NCBI RefSeq assembly: GCF_014384885.1
Contig: NZ_JACRST010000012.1
Coordinates: forward strand, 1-64,000
Reading direction: 5' to 3'
Source of the DNA: Ligaoa zhengdingensis
GTDB lineage: Bacteria; Bacillota; Clostridia; Oscillospirales; Ruminococcaceae
Length of the DNA stretch: 64,000 nt
The notes under the pieces were generated by a model. The model ran no database searches. It worked only from the letters and a program-made list of their open reading frames with translations, and had not been told where the DNA came from. This document shows, piece after piece, positions 24,301 through 32,179 of the stretch. A program made the translations under genes and the position numbers. Each line of letters opens with the position of its first letter. Positions within the stretch are counted from its first letter, which is position 1.

Positions 24301-27143
24301 CGCAGGATGCGATTGTTCCGCTCGACTTTTTGGGCGACGGCGAATACAACGCTTATATCTACATGGACGGTTCCTCCCGCTGGGATATCGACCTCAAGAT
24401 TCAAAAGGTGACAGCGGCAGATGTGCTCACTGTACCGATGAGTCAAAACGGCGGTTGCACCATCAAGATTGTCAAGGACGACCTGGTATTGCCCGAGGCG
24501 CTCTCACTGAGCGAAGATAGGATCAATCTGGTTAACGGTGCTTCCACACAGCTCGAGGCGGTCTTTACGCCCGAAGATGCGCAATATCTGACCAACGTGG
24601 AGTGGAGCTCCTCCAACGATGAGGTTGTCAGTGTTGAAAACGGCGTGCTCACAGCACACAAACTCGGCACAGCCGTGATCACGGCAAAGGCTTCCATCCC
24701 GATGGAAGGTTACGAGCCTTTGACCGCTTTCTGCGTCGTAGATGTGGTGCGAGCGGATTACATCCTGGCGTCTCCCTGGACACGCCAGAGGCCGGAATCC
24801 CGGTTCCGGATCAATTCGGAGTATTCCGTGACCACCTACCCCTGCAACGGCCAGATCGACACAGACGGCAACGCGGCGAAGAACTTTTTATCCTTCCAGC
24901 CGGAGGATGAGGACTTCACGTTGGTTGTGAAGTGCGACTTTGCGCCGGAGAGCTCGTACCAGACGGCGGGCATCACTGTCCACGCGAGCGATAACAAATA
25001 TGTCGGCATTCTGCGCCGCTTCCACAGCAACTTTGGCGGCAACATTTTTGAAGCAATCAAGGTGGACGGCGACTACAATGAGCCCCATATCTCCGATCCG
25101 AACCCCAATCAACCGGTATTTTTGAGGATGGAGAAGGTGGGGGATGCCTTCAAGAGCTATTACAGCACCGACAGCGAGCATTGGATTCTGGTTGGAGAAA
25201 ACACCTTGTCGCTCTCAGAGGGAGAACGCTGGACAGTCGCGGTTTCCGCGTTCGCAGGCACACTGGCTCCGGACAGCGATATCCCCGCGACATTTGCGAA
25301 CTTTACCTACAATGGCGTTGCGATGCCGTTTGCGAGAAAAGATGATGCGACGGCGCAGGTGATCGGTGTAATTCCGTCTGAAAATTGCAAGGTGGAGCTC
25401 GGCACGTCTGCGGAAGAACTGATCCTGCCGCAGGTAGTCGGTGTGACGCTTGACAACGGCGAAGTTACCGACCTGGCGGTGAAATGGAGCCCGGACGGCT
25501 ACGAACCCAATCGAGATGGAATCTGCATCCTGAGCGGCGAGCTGATCCTGAGCGACGGCCTGCTCAATGATGCGGGGCTGAAGGTCTCGGTACGGGTTAT
25601 TGTCGGTGATCCGAAACCGGCAGAAAAAGCGATGCTCGAGGCGCTCATCGAGGCAATCGACGGCAAATATGACGAATTCAGATATACCGCTGAGAGTTGG
25701 GCGCCTTTCATGCAGGCATTGGAGGCGGCCAAACGGGTGGCTGCGGACGATGCGGCGCTGCAAAGCGAAGTTTACGCGGCATTCAACGCGCTGGTTCTGG
25801 CGCGCGACAGGCTGATTTATGCGGTGGACGACAGCCTGCTGAAGCTGGCAGTCGAGTTGGCGGAACGTGCGTTAGAGAATACAGGTCTGAGTGAAACTTC
25901 CAAGAAAGCCTTGGCTGAACAGGTCGAGGCCGCAAAGGAATTGCTGGGCTCCGCCCAAAAGACGCAGGCTGAGGTCAATGAGATGTACGCTGCGGTGATG
26001 AAGGCGATCACCCAACTGGCCAAGGTGGATAAACTGCTTTTGGCCGACCTGGCTGCAGAGGGCGATCAGCTGCACCGGGAGAAATACACCACCGCAAGCT
26101 GGAATGCCTTCACCGCTGCATTGATGGCTGCACGGCAGGTGCTGGAGGACGATGCGGCAAGCGAGGCCCAAGTGCAGGAAGCGCATCGGATGCTCACCGA
26201 CGCGATGACCGCACTGCAGCTTCTGGGTGACAAATCGGCGCTGCAAAACGCGATGGATCTGGCCAAGGTTCTGATGGAAAGCGGCAGATATGACCAGGAG
26301 AGCCTGACAGAGCTGGCCGCATTGATGGATCAGGCGCAGGCGATTCTGGATCGGGAGGAGGCCACACAGGAAGAAATTGGAGCAATGGGCGAAGCGCTGA
26401 CGCGTGCAATGGCGAAGGTGCGCCTGATCCAGTTGGTCAAAGAATCGGGTCAGCTCACGGCGTCCAACTACACCTCGGCGAGCTGGAGCCGCATGACCGC
26501 GGCGCGGCAAGCGGCTTTGTCCGCGCTGAGTGATGAAAACGCCGGCGCAGATGCCCTCAATCGTCAATTTTCCTTGCTGCAAAAAGCGGTGGACGGTTTG
26601 CGGGAGCGCTCAGCTTCGAGCGGCGGTTCTTCCCACGCGGTCTCCACAAGCGGAGGCGACTATTGGTCGGTTATCCAGGAGAAAATTGCATCGGCGGCAG
26701 ACGGCGACACCATCCAGGCAAAATTGGAGGATGGGGAGATGATGCCGGCAGCTGGGATCGACCTTCTGAACGACAGGAATATCAATCTGAAGCTGGAAAT
26801 CGGCGGTAAAGATTACATCCTGAGCGGAACTGCTCTCAAGGGTTACGACGCGGCTGCGGTTTATTACACCGCTCAGCAGTTGATCGCGATGGCAGGCGAG
26901 AAGCGGGCCCCTGACACGGAAGCAGTATCCGGCAATCCAGAAACGGGCGGCGAGGCCGCATTGACGGTTGCACCGGAGATGCCCTCCAACGGCGCTGTTG
27001 CTGCGGAATCAGAGCTTGAGACAGTTTCCCCTGCGGACGCTGGACAGCCAGCGGCTGCAACGGCGGCAGGCTCCCTGGTTGTTGGAATTCTGCTTATCGC
27101 AGCGCTGGGTGCGCTTTGGGTTTTCAAAAGAAAAGAAAAATAA
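18393..27143 (+). CDS. Giant surface glycoside hydrolase with GH27 and GH97 catalytic domains
   Basis: The 2,916-residue protein has a signal peptide (cleavage near residue 28), an acidic Pro/Glu linker, an F5/8-type discoidin domain (about 100-235), a Big_4-like repeat, a GH27 alpha-galactosidase domain (about 310-700; PYMGWNHW, IKLDHCGG with likely nucleophile Asp454, SWRTGGDM with likely acid/base Asp513), two more discoidin domains (about 708-850, 867-1010), Ig-like repeats, an NPCBM module (about 1172-1333), a GH97 domain (about 1433-2030; FLMDEGWQG, GVVGMKIDFFDS), further Ig-like and DUF1349-like modules, at least three FIVAR repeats (about 2409-2740) and a C-terminal membrane helix ending KRKEK. 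No LPXTG is seen. It should act on alpha-galactose-containing host or plant glycans at the cell surface. The ATG at 18393 follows AGGAGG; the frame is intact throughout. Confidence 0.92.
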   Translation: MKKGFFRKVICFVLACQLMAGGSLVAFAEGQVFPGPPTLNAETVLNGEEEPELPDKQGGGEETPAPPENSEPDEEANPAEGEKQEEAPLFLSAEGFRSEIDIALGEKTYASSCWSGAGDSLVVDGATGANKHWCPNGGGDQWVAVDFGTLRQFDRVVITFNYASRVQSFQLEKYNWEQEEWESFYESTEALTGGDDVQVTAEVDNLAASKIRLRFGEDTSYPCVSEIEVYNDDPLVDGASIEITTGEGVPPTMPQQINIDQADGGRVLVPIEWEEVDQYQYENPGTYVVSGTYEPENITVTADIEVVEGRGIAESPTPYMGWNHWYADYMDVTQEKVDVQVDKLLELGLDQAGYDIVWIDDGGWGRPGSEYAADTEREYRDESGNIVFNDRFHKDMGQYIQSIHDKGLKFGIYTDTGPWGCGSIFGSGGPNWFENYRKDVALYESWGVDAIKLDHCGGHNGLLNNYQVYAGFYQAMLAEDPDANMLLNVCEWGEEDPASWAYKIAASWRTGGDMVYGNAVSMSRVFDQFDVNISPSANRVGAYNDPDYLIIGDYGLNDDQERTYFTLWAMSAGPLILSGDLTNLTEHNLATITNKDMIAINQDPLVKQPVLIREDVKGLQVYAKELEPTEPGKARYAIMLLNRGNEEAGIGFDWSDVGLAHVTSAHNVWEGKDEVIAGTRYSASVAKEGTVVLIAEGDPVERGNTRRENNYARSGIAQSNSSWSSSNRALVAIDGNTASYWSGRFADADDAYWIQVDLGAEKTFDEINLIQGTYYQRPKASRLEYQDSNGDWITIAEIGAMKDGDNIFSFEPVTARAVRWYVSESTEEKGDGSIREEPPTLCEFQIFDSNNRLNENYENLTDVLVVDNLALAASAAASSYYGAGYDAAKINDGDLGTRWNLAEKGNEEERYVQLDFPSAVRANNIQIHFGEWYQRIVKATVKYDDGTGWKDLAVISDAPQNDELEAESLVTIRHDGFDVVKLKIAFDEIKNYFNGTDPSLYEIEVRNYPVIAIKPVSATTVAGVAPVLPSSVTTVRGDKVEKVAAVVWDTIPAEAYAQAGTFTVEGAVAGTDLKATATVTVTGGSTEVIPITSIRFVKDNETVEVGKSVKLEVIVEPANHTEQVFFETCCPKLAKVDEFGNVTGECPGATATITAKNADGTVFDECTVKVTYSSDTVMLIEQPVQESANGYGQMLFNGKNAGGTSITLWNGEKAIDYGRGIGMHAFASGDAKGPARVVYDISEFSGYNVFRATAGVDYYSDSGAGGTRGTCEFKVLLDGKEAYSSGVLGSVDPAVQIAVLIPEGTRTIALVAADGGDGINCDWADWVDPRLESDPEAPHEFVSFSAKADKGTLHKGETAAITASGIRLDGTPVDGITGYCTYASSDEAVVTVDGAGVITAVGKGSAVITVTAEVDGTVKTAKIAVTVLPDREDCWVVSSPSGNIELLLLQTVDGGLEYMALSDGKLVVEPSPLGLTTSIGEYTDGLIYQNRSDVEIDETYPMISGKKAEYRNHANEATFTFTKEGIEDALKVIARAYDDGVAFRYAIDGDKEFTISSEASGFRVPAASETTMLAYGGLGHCYEDMFANGTIEATAGKTYNMPFLYRTAEGEWALLTEAALSTEYCGSVLKGSDGRLMKVEFAPTQGGNAVVTKAPWVSPWRTAIIGGPKEIVENTMPENLSPSCAIEDTSWIKPATTAWTWYVSPGYGPQSDPELIKQYIDVAAELGWKYFLMDEGWQGKYGTVDDSWHKWVGIPDWLDEVVAYGREKGVGIMAWVHSGDIDTPKEQEFIKELHDHGVVGMKIDFFDSESQTTMKLYDTLYRICAENEMMLDIHGANKPTGEVRTWPNLLTREGIRAQEFNDVRAAIDTMYVFTRTAIGPADYNPCIDLLQGGDVTAGHKVALNILYETGLPCPSDKVETYKRLPVYTLVKNMPARWDDTVFLSGAPGESAALARRNGEDWYVAAICTDAQDAIVPLDFLGDGEYNAYIYMDGSSRWDIDLKIQKVTAADVLTVPMSQNGGCTIKIVKDDLVLPEALSLSEDRINLVNGASTQLEAVFTPEDAQYLTNVEWSSSNDEVVSVENGVLTAHKLGTAVITAKASIPMEGYEPLTAFCVVDVVRADYILASPWTRQRPESRFRINSEYSVTTYPCNGQIDTDGNAAKNFLSFQPEDEDFTLVVKCDFAPESSYQTAGITVHASDNKYVGILRRFHSNFGGNIFEAIKVDGDYNEPHISDPNPNQPVFLRMEKVGDAFKSYYSTDSEHWILVGENTLSLSEGERWTVAVSAFAGTLAPDSDIPATFANFTYNGVAMPFARKDDATAQVIGVIPSENCKVELGTSAEELILPQVVGVTLDNGEVTDLAVKWSPDGYEPNRDGICILSGELILSDGLLNDAGLKVSVRVIVGDPKPAEKAMLEALIEAIDGKYDEFRYTAESWAPFMQALEAAKRVAADDAALQSEVYAAFNALVLARDRLIYAVDDSLLKLAVELAERALENTGLSETSKKALAEQVEAAKELLGSAQKTQAEVNEMYAAVMKAITQLAKVDKLLLADLAAEGDQLHREKYTTASWNAFTAALMAARQVLEDDAASEAQVQEAHRMLTDAMTALQLLGDKSALQNAMDLAKVLMESGRYDQESLTELAALMDQAQAILDREEATQEEIGAMGEALTRAMAKVRLIQLVKESGQLTASNYTSASWSRMTAARQAALSALSDENAGADALNRQFSLLQKAVDGLRERSASSGGSSHAVSTSGGDYWSVIQEKIASAADGDTIQAKLEDGEMMPAAGIDLLNDRNINLKLEIGGKDYILSGTALKGYDAAAVYYTAQQLIAMAGEKRAPDTEAVSGNPETGGEAALTVAPEMPSNGAVAAESELETVSPADAGQPAAATAAGSLVVGILLIAALGALWVFKRKEK

Positions 27144-27150
27144 TATAAAA

Positions 27151-27190
27151 GGAGTGTCCCGCCATATGGTGGGGCACTCCGCTCTTTTTA
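27151..27190. terminator. Intrinsic terminator after the glycosidase
   Basis: GGAGTGTCCCGCC pairs with GGTGGGGCACTCC (with wobbles) and is followed by CTCTTTTTA; on the other strand it is also followed by TTTTATATT. Confidence 0.75.
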
Positions 27191-27196
27191 AAGGAA

Positions 27197-27238
27197 AACG
27201 ACCGCTCCAGCACAATGCGGAAGCGGTCGGATTTTTTT
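27197..27238. terminator. Second bidirectional terminator before metY
   Basis: CGACCGCT (27199-27206) and AGCGGTCG (27222-27229) with ATTTTTTT on the right and TTTTCCTTT on the minus-strand side; it can end metY transcription. Confidence 0.7.
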
Positions 27239-27251
27239 ATGTGGATTTGAA

Positions 27252-28520
27252 TCAGTCCAGGGCGGAGAGGCCGCGCTGGATATCCGCCAGGATGTCGTCG
27301 ATGTGCTCCAGACCTACAGATAGGCGGATCATGCCGGGGGTAATACCTGCGCCGACCAGTTGCTCATCGGTGAGCTGACGGTGGGTCGAGCTGGCGGGAT
27401 GCAGCACACAGGTGCGAATGTCCGCCACATGTACCACAATGGAAGCGAGCTCCAGTGCGTCCATGAATTTGATAGCGCGTTCCCGCCCTCCTTTGATCGA
27501 AAAGGAGATGACGCCGGAAGCGCCCCGCGGCAGATATTTCTGGGCCAATGCCCGGTAGGGATTTCCGTCCAGGGTGGGGTAGTTGACAAATTCAATCTTG
27601 TCGGATTTGGCCAGAAAGTGGGCGACTGCATCCGCATTGGCACAGTGCCGTTCCATGCGCACCGACAGAGTCTCGAGGCCGAGGTTGAGCAGGAATGCGT
27701 CCTGTGCAGAAGGGTAGGCCCCGAAATCGCGCATCAACTGGACACGGGCCTTGGTTATGTAGGCGGCTTTACCGAATTGCTTGGTGTAGACGATCCCGTG
27801 GTAGGAGGCATCCGGCTCACACAGGCCAGGGAATTTGCCGTTGGTCCAATCAAAGTTGCCGCTATCTACAATGACACCGCCCACCTGTATCGCATGGCCA
27901 TCCATATATTTGGTGGTGGAGTGGATCACGATATCTGCGCCGAACTCGATCGGGCGGCAGAGAACTGGGGTGGCAAAGGTGTTGTCTATGATGAGGGGCA
28001 CGCCGTTGCGGTGAGCGAGCCGGGCAAACTTTTCGATGTCCAGCACCGCGATGGCAGGGTTGGCGATCGTCTCGCCGAACACCGCTTTGGTGTTGGGACG
28101 AAACGCTTTTTGCAAATCCTCTTCGTCAGCGTCCGCATCTACAAAGGTGCATTCGATGCCGAGACGCTTGAGCGTGACGGCGAACAGGTTTACCGTACCG
28201 CCGTAGATGGTGGAAGCGGTGATGAAATGATCTCCGGCATTGACAATGTTGAGCAGCGAAATCAGGCTGGCGGCCTGTCCAGAGGTGGTGCAAAGGGCCC
28301 CCACACCGCCTTCCAGCGCCGCAATTTTCTGTTCCACCGCAGCAACGGTGGGGTTGGAGATGCGAGAATACATATGGCCGTCGGCGGTCAGATCGAACAG
28401 CTTGCCGACATGCTCGGTGGAATCATACTTGTAGGTTGTGCTTTGATAGATGGGCAGGACGCGTGTTTCGCCGTTGCCGGGCTCATAGCCCGCGTGCAGG
28501 CATTGTGTTTCAATTTTCAT
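27252..28520 (-). CDS. metY: O-acetylhomoserine sulfhydrylase (PLP enzyme)
   Basis: The enzyme makes homocysteine from O-acetylhomoserine and sulfide in methionine synthesis. The 422-residue protein is of the Cys/Met metabolism PLP family: TQCLHAGYEPGNGETRVLPI at the start, YSRISNPT, IDNTFATP and HSTTKYMDGHA, where Lys204 should bind PLP. The long N-terminal motif and the insert before YMDGHAIQVGGV favour MetY over cystathionine gamma-synthase. GGAGGTTACT precedes the ATG at 28520. It lies 34 bases downstream of the AI-2E-family permease gene on the same strand. No SAM or T-box riboswitch is visible in that short gap. Confidence 0.93.
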   Translation of the reverse strand: MKIETQCLHAGYEPGNGETRVLPIYQSTTYKYDSTEHVGKLFDLTADGHMYSRISNPTVAAVEQKIAALEGGVGALCTTSGQAASLISLLNIVNAGDHFITASTIYGGTVNLFAVTLKRLGIECTFVDADADEEDLQKAFRPNTKAVFGETIANPAIAVLDIEKFARLAHRNGVPLIIDNTFATPVLCRPIEFGADIVIHSTTKYMDGHAIQVGGVIVDSGNFDWTNGKFPGLCEPDASYHGIVYTKQFGKAAYITKARVQLMRDFGAYPSAQDAFLLNLGLETLSVRMERHCANADAVAHFLAKSDKIEFVNYPTLDGNPYRALAQKYLPRGASGVISFSIKGGRERAIKFMDALELASIVVHVADIRTCVLHPASSTHRQLTDEQLVGAGITPGMIRLSVGLEHIDDILADIQRGLSALD

Positions 28521-28554
28521 AGTAACCTCCATTTTAGTGGTTGCCGCAAAGCGG

Positions 28555-29763
28555 CTAAAATTCAATTTTATGATGTTCCGACGCATATTCATCGGTTTCG
28601 GTCGGCATTCCTTTGCGCCTTAAACGGTTGTCGATATATTCGCTGATTAAGGTATAGATCACCGCAAACAGCGGCACACCGATGAACATTCCCCAGACGC
28701 CGAGCAGGCTGCTGAACACCACAATCGCAAAGATCACCCAAAAAGCGGAGATACCTGTGGTTTCCCCCAAAATTTTGGGGCCCAGGATGTTGCCATCGAA
28801 CTGTTGCAGTAGAAAGATGAAAATCAGAAATCCAATGGTCTTGATCGGGTCTGTCAACAGAATGAGCAAAGCGCCTGGAATCGCGCCGAAGATCGGACCG
28901 AAGTACGGGATGACGTTTGTGACGCCCACGATGACGCTGATGAGCATCGCATTGGGCATTCGGAAGATCGACATCCCGATAAAACAAAGGATTCCGATGA
29001 TGAGGGAATCGAGCAGCTTGCCGTTGATAAAACCGCTGAAGGTAATATGGCTTTTGTGCGCGATGTACACCGAGCGCTCCACCGCCGGGGCGGGTAGAAA
29101 AGCATATAAAGCCTTTTTGAGCTGAGCAAAAAACTTTTCCTTGCCCATCAGGAGGTAGACAGAAATGATGATGCCCAGGATGATGTTAAACACCCCATCA
29201 GCAAACTGTTTGGTGGTGTTAAGCAGAACGGGAAGGGCATCTTTGATGAGATTATAGCCTCTCTCCAGCAGATCATCGAAACTTTGCAGAACGCTCTGCA
29301 GCATCCGCTGGATATTGGCGTCGTCAATCCCCCAGGACTCCACGGCGATGAAGATTTCACTGATCCAGGTTTCGGCTGTCTTGAGGTATTCGGGGAATTT
29401 TGAGATGATCCCAGATAGACTGGCGCCGATCTCCGGGATGACAATTGAGAAAAACACCGATAAGAACAGGATCGCAACCAGATAGGTGAGCAGGATTGCA
29501 ACAGCGCGGCGCAGTTTCGGCTTTAGTTTATCCCGGAATAGCCGGGGCAGCAGCCATTTGTCGAACATGCGCAGGATTGGGTTGAGGATGTAAGCGATGA
29601 TAAATCCGTAGACAAAGGGGGTGAGCAGGGTCAGCACCCGGGTGGTGTAGGCGCTGAAACCGTTGAAGTTCTGGATAATCGTAAAAAACAGGATGGCCGC
29701 TACAATCACCAGAAATGCATAGACGGCGATGGTGGTGTATCTTCTATTCCACTGAATCTTCAA
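28555..29763 (-). CDS. AI-2E family membrane transporter
   Basis: The 402-residue protein has about eight membrane helices in the order typical of the AI-2E exporter/UPF0118 group: two N-terminal helices (YTTIAVYAFLVIVAAILFFTII; LLTPFVYGFIIAYILNPIL), a cytoplasmic amphipathic stretch and a C-terminal block with TNVIPYFGPIFGAIPGALL and the signature DGNILGPKILG. Members export AI-2, sodium or other ions; the substrate here is unknown. A TTG at 29763 is preferred because GGGAGG lies seven bases upstream; a GTG five codons earlier overlaps that site. It sits between the ABC-F and metY genes on the same strand. Confidence 0.9.
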   Translation of the reverse strand: MKIQWNRRYTTIAVYAFLVIVAAILFFTIIQNFNGFSAYTTRVLTLLTPFVYGFIIAYILNPILRMFDKWLLPRLFRDKLKPKLRRAVAILLTYLVAILFLSVFFSIVIPEIGASLSGIISKFPEYLKTAETWISEIFIAVESWGIDDANIQRMLQSVLQSFDDLLERGYNLIKDALPVLLNTTKQFADGVFNIILGIIISVYLLMGKEKFFAQLKKALYAFLPAPAVERSVYIAHKSHITFSGFINGKLLDSLIIGILCFIGMSIFRMPNAMLISVIVGVTNVIPYFGPIFGAIPGALLILLTDPIKTIGFLIFIFLLQQFDGNILGPKILGETTGISAFWVIFAIVVFSSLLGVWGMFIGVPLFAVIYTLISEYIDNRLRRKGMPTETDEYASEHHKIEF

Positions 29764-29834
29764 CCCGTCACCTCCCACTTGGCTCGCGTTCTATTTTTAC
29801 CATTATAAAGCAAGTATTTTGGAAAAACCAGTTT

Positions 29835-31748
29835 TTATTCAGCGAGATCCAGCCATTCGTCGGTATAGCTGGAAATTTTCGCTTTTAACTCTTCCAGTTC
29901 AGTACATTTTTCGGCCATCTTCTGATAGTCGCTGAAAACATCCTCCTGGGTCATTTCCTGTTCCAATTCTGAAACGCGCTGTTCACCCTGCGCAATGAGC
30001 TCCTCAAGCTGCTTGATGCGCTGTTTACGCTGTAATTCCAAATTCTTTTGCTCACGGCTACGGTAGCCGCCCGCAGACGGCTTTGGCGGAGCTTTAACAG
30101 ATTCCGCCTGCATCTGCTGGCGCTCCCGTTCTGTCTGCTCCAAATAATCGTCAAACCGGCCGGGATAGACCTTGACCCCTCCCTCGGTAAATTCCACGAT
30201 TTTATCCGGCAGCTTATTGAGCATATAGCGGTCGTGCGACACCATAATGAGCGTTCCTGTGAAATCCAGCAGCGCCTGCTCGAGAATCTCCTTGGAGGCG
30301 AGGTCCAGGTGATTGGTTGGCTCGTCGAGAATCAGCGTGTTCGCATGTTGAAGCATGAGAATAGCGAAGCTGAGTTTGGCGCGCTCGCCGCCGCTGAGCA
30401 CCGAAACCTTTTTGTAGACCTCTTCGCCAGTAATCAGCACCGAGCCGAGCACGCTCCGGATGCTGTGCTCAGGCATACGGGGGTAGCGATCCCACAGCTC
30501 GTCGAGGACGGTTTTGTCGTTATGCAGCCCATGATTCTCCTGCTCATAGTAGCCCAACGAAACGTTTTTACCCCATTCCACGCTGCCGGTGGGGTAGGGG
30601 ATCAACCCTTGAATCGCCTTTAAAAAGGTGGATTTACCGATACCGTTCGCCCCGATGATTGCGATTTTTTCACCCCGAAACATGTGAAGGTCAATTCCTT
30701 TACAGAGAACCCTGCGATTTTCCCGCTCACCTACCGCGAGGGAAAGACCGCATACATCCAGCACATCCTTGACCGGCTCGCGCTCATAGGAAAAGGTGAG
30801 CTTCGCCGTCTTGATCTCGCCTTCCGGGCGCTCAAGCACCTCCATGCGTTCCAACGCGGCCAGGCGGCTTTTGGCCATCTGTGCAGTGGTGGCGCGCACA
30901 ATGTTGCGCGCCACATAGTCCTGCATCGAAGCGATCTGTTTTTGCTGCTGGTCGTACTCCTTTTGATAGCGCGCTTTGGCTTCGGCCTTAAGGTGAACAA
31001 ATTTTGTGTAATTCCCTTTGTAGGTGGTGAGCCGGTTGTGCTCCACCTCCCAGATGGATGTGACCAGTCGGTCGAGGAAGTAGCGGTCGTGCGACACCAC
31101 TAATAGCGCGCCCTTATAGCTGGTGAGATATTCCTCCAGCCACATCAAGGTTTTAAAATCCAGATGGTTGGTCGGTTCGTCCAACACCAAAAGCTGCGGC
31201 GCCTCAAGCAACAGCTTAGCCATGGCCAAGCGGGTCTTTTCTCCACCGGACAGGGTGTTGATGACGGTGTCGCAGGGTTTGTCAGCAAAACCCATGCCGT
31301 TGAGAATGGTCTTGATCTTGACATCGACCAGGTAGCCGTCCTGCGCCTCAAACCACTCCGACTGGGTGGCGTAGCGGCGAGTCAGTTCATCGAATCGCTG
31401 CGGGTTCTGCATGGCGTCAGTCTGTGCGAGCTCCGTCTCCAGCGTGCGCAGCTCCTCCTGCACCCGCAGCAGCGGTGCAAACACCGACTGCATCTCTGTC
31501 CAGATGGTATTTTCGGTGTCCAGGCCGCTGTTCTGCCGCAGAAAACCGATGGTCGCCTGCGCGGAGACGAAAATATCGCCTGTGTCGGGCAGCTCGCGCG
31601 AGGTGAGCAGGTTGAGCAGGGTGGACTTGCCCGCACCGTTGACGCCGACCAGGCCGATGCGATCGCTATCCTCTATTTTAAGATCGGTTTCCTTCAAAAC
31701 CAGGTTGGAACCGTAGCTTTTGCTGATTCCCACAGCGGATAATATCAT
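29835..31748 (-). CDS. ABC-F family ATPase (ribosome-associated)
   Basis: The 637-residue soluble protein has two ABC ATPase domains: Walker A GVNGAGKST and signature LSGGEK in the first, GANGIGKST and LSGGER in the second, both followed by LDEPTNHLD. Between them is the ABC-F linker (KAEAKARYQKEYDQQQKQIA...), and the C-terminus is a coiled coil (LEELIAQGEQRVSELEQEMT). There are no membrane segments. ABC-F proteins bind the ribosomal E site to relieve stalling or antibiotic inhibition. The overall form resembles housekeeping YdiF/Uup-type members rather than a specific resistance factor, but I cannot assign a subgroup. GGGAGAATC precedes the ATG. Confidence 0.93.
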   Translation of the reverse strand: MILSAVGISKSYGSNLVLKETDLKIEDSDRIGLVGVNGAGKSTLLNLLTSRELPDTGDIFVSAQATIGFLRQNSGLDTENTIWTEMQSVFAPLLRVQEELRTLETELAQTDAMQNPQRFDELTRRYATQSEWFEAQDGYLVDVKIKTILNGMGFADKPCDTVINTLSGGEKTRLAMAKLLLEAPQLLVLDEPTNHLDFKTLMWLEEYLTSYKGALLVVSHDRYFLDRLVTSIWEVEHNRLTTYKGNYTKFVHLKAEAKARYQKEYDQQQKQIASMQDYVARNIVRATTAQMAKSRLAALERMEVLERPEGEIKTAKLTFSYEREPVKDVLDVCGLSLAVGERENRRVLCKGIDLHMFRGEKIAIIGANGIGKSTFLKAIQGLIPYPTGSVEWGKNVSLGYYEQENHGLHNDKTVLDELWDRYPRMPEHSIRSVLGSVLITGEEVYKKVSVLSGGERAKLSFAILMLQHANTLILDEPTNHLDLASKEILEQALLDFTGTLIMVSHDRYMLNKLPDKIVEFTEGGVKVYPGRFDDYLEQTERERQQMQAESVKAPPKPSAGGYRSREQKNLELQRKQRIKQLEELIAQGEQRVSELEQEMTQEDVFSDYQKMAEKCTELEELKAKISSYTDEWLDLAE

Positions 31749-31921
31749 TCTTTGATTCTCCCAAACTGTAAAAATTCGTTATTTTTTATTTTAACATAGT
31801 GCCTGCATCGGGGCAACTATTTTCGGCATTTCCTGCCGGAATCTTTCAAAAGGTCGGGCGTATTCAACAGGGGAGGAGAGGGCTTTTCGGTTATTTTTAC
31901 CGTTCGATTGGAAAAAAACTG

Positions 31922-31950
31922 TTGACAAATGGAGGCTTGAGGGGTATCAT
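31922..31950 (+). promoter_or_regulatory. Promoter of the aro/Phe-Tyr operon
   Basis: TTGACA (31922-31927), a 17-base spacer and TATCAT (31945-31950) form a near-consensus promoter. Transcription should start about 31957, 32 bases before the leader peptide ATG. Confidence 0.85.
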
Positions 31951-31988
31951 TTAAAAAAGTCAGTTTTGAGGAAAGGAGAACATCCTCC

Positions 31989-32105
31989 ATGGCAAACGCT
32001 TTGAACAATGCAAACCGTTATTTTTACTTTTTTAGCCTGAGCTTTTTCTTTAGCGCGGGTTATTTTTGCTGTTCAAAAAATGTGTTGCCAAATGGTGTTC
32101 GATAA
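31989..32105 (+). CDS. Phe/Tyr-rich leader peptide of the aromatic operon
   Basis: This 38-codon reading frame starts with ATG at 31989 preceded by AAAGGAG (31972-31978) and ends with TAA at 32103-32105. Codons 10-26 read RYFYFFSLSFFFSAGYF: seven Phe and three Tyr in 16 positions, with no Trp in the peptide. The frame lies between a consensus promoter and an intrinsic terminator, upstream of genes that make Phe and Tyr. In enteric pheA leaders (peptide [15 protein letters not shown]) ribosome stalling at such codons controls attenuation; here both amino acids are represented, matching an operon carrying both tyrA and pheA. That the peptide is translated and senses charged tRNA is inference from this layout. 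Confidence 0.8.
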   Translation: MANALNNANRYFYFFSLSFFFSAGYFCCSKNVLPNGVR

Positions 32106-32132
32106 TTCTGGAACCGGAATTGAGAATGACAA

Positions 32133-32179
32133 CGACTGATCGGTCGGTGCTTTTGGTGACAAAGGCACCGGCCTTTTTC
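32133..32179 (+). promoter_or_regulatory. Attenuator: intrinsic terminator with a competing hairpin ahead of aroF
   Basis: The terminator stem pairs GGTCGGTGC plus TTT (from 32142) with AAAGGCACCGGCC (32161-32173), followed by TTTTTCT. A small alternative hairpin, CGACT-GATC-GGTCG (32133-32146), uses the 5' arm of the terminator and would compete with it. A further small hairpin (ATTCT/GGAAT, 32105-32120) begins at the leader stop codon, where a terminating ribosome would cover it. Which structures form requires folding calculations; the terminator itself is clear. Confidence 0.75.

Noticed and set aside
28521..28554. SAM riboswitch before metY
   Set aside because: Only 34 bases separate metY from the upstream gene, too short for a riboswitch.
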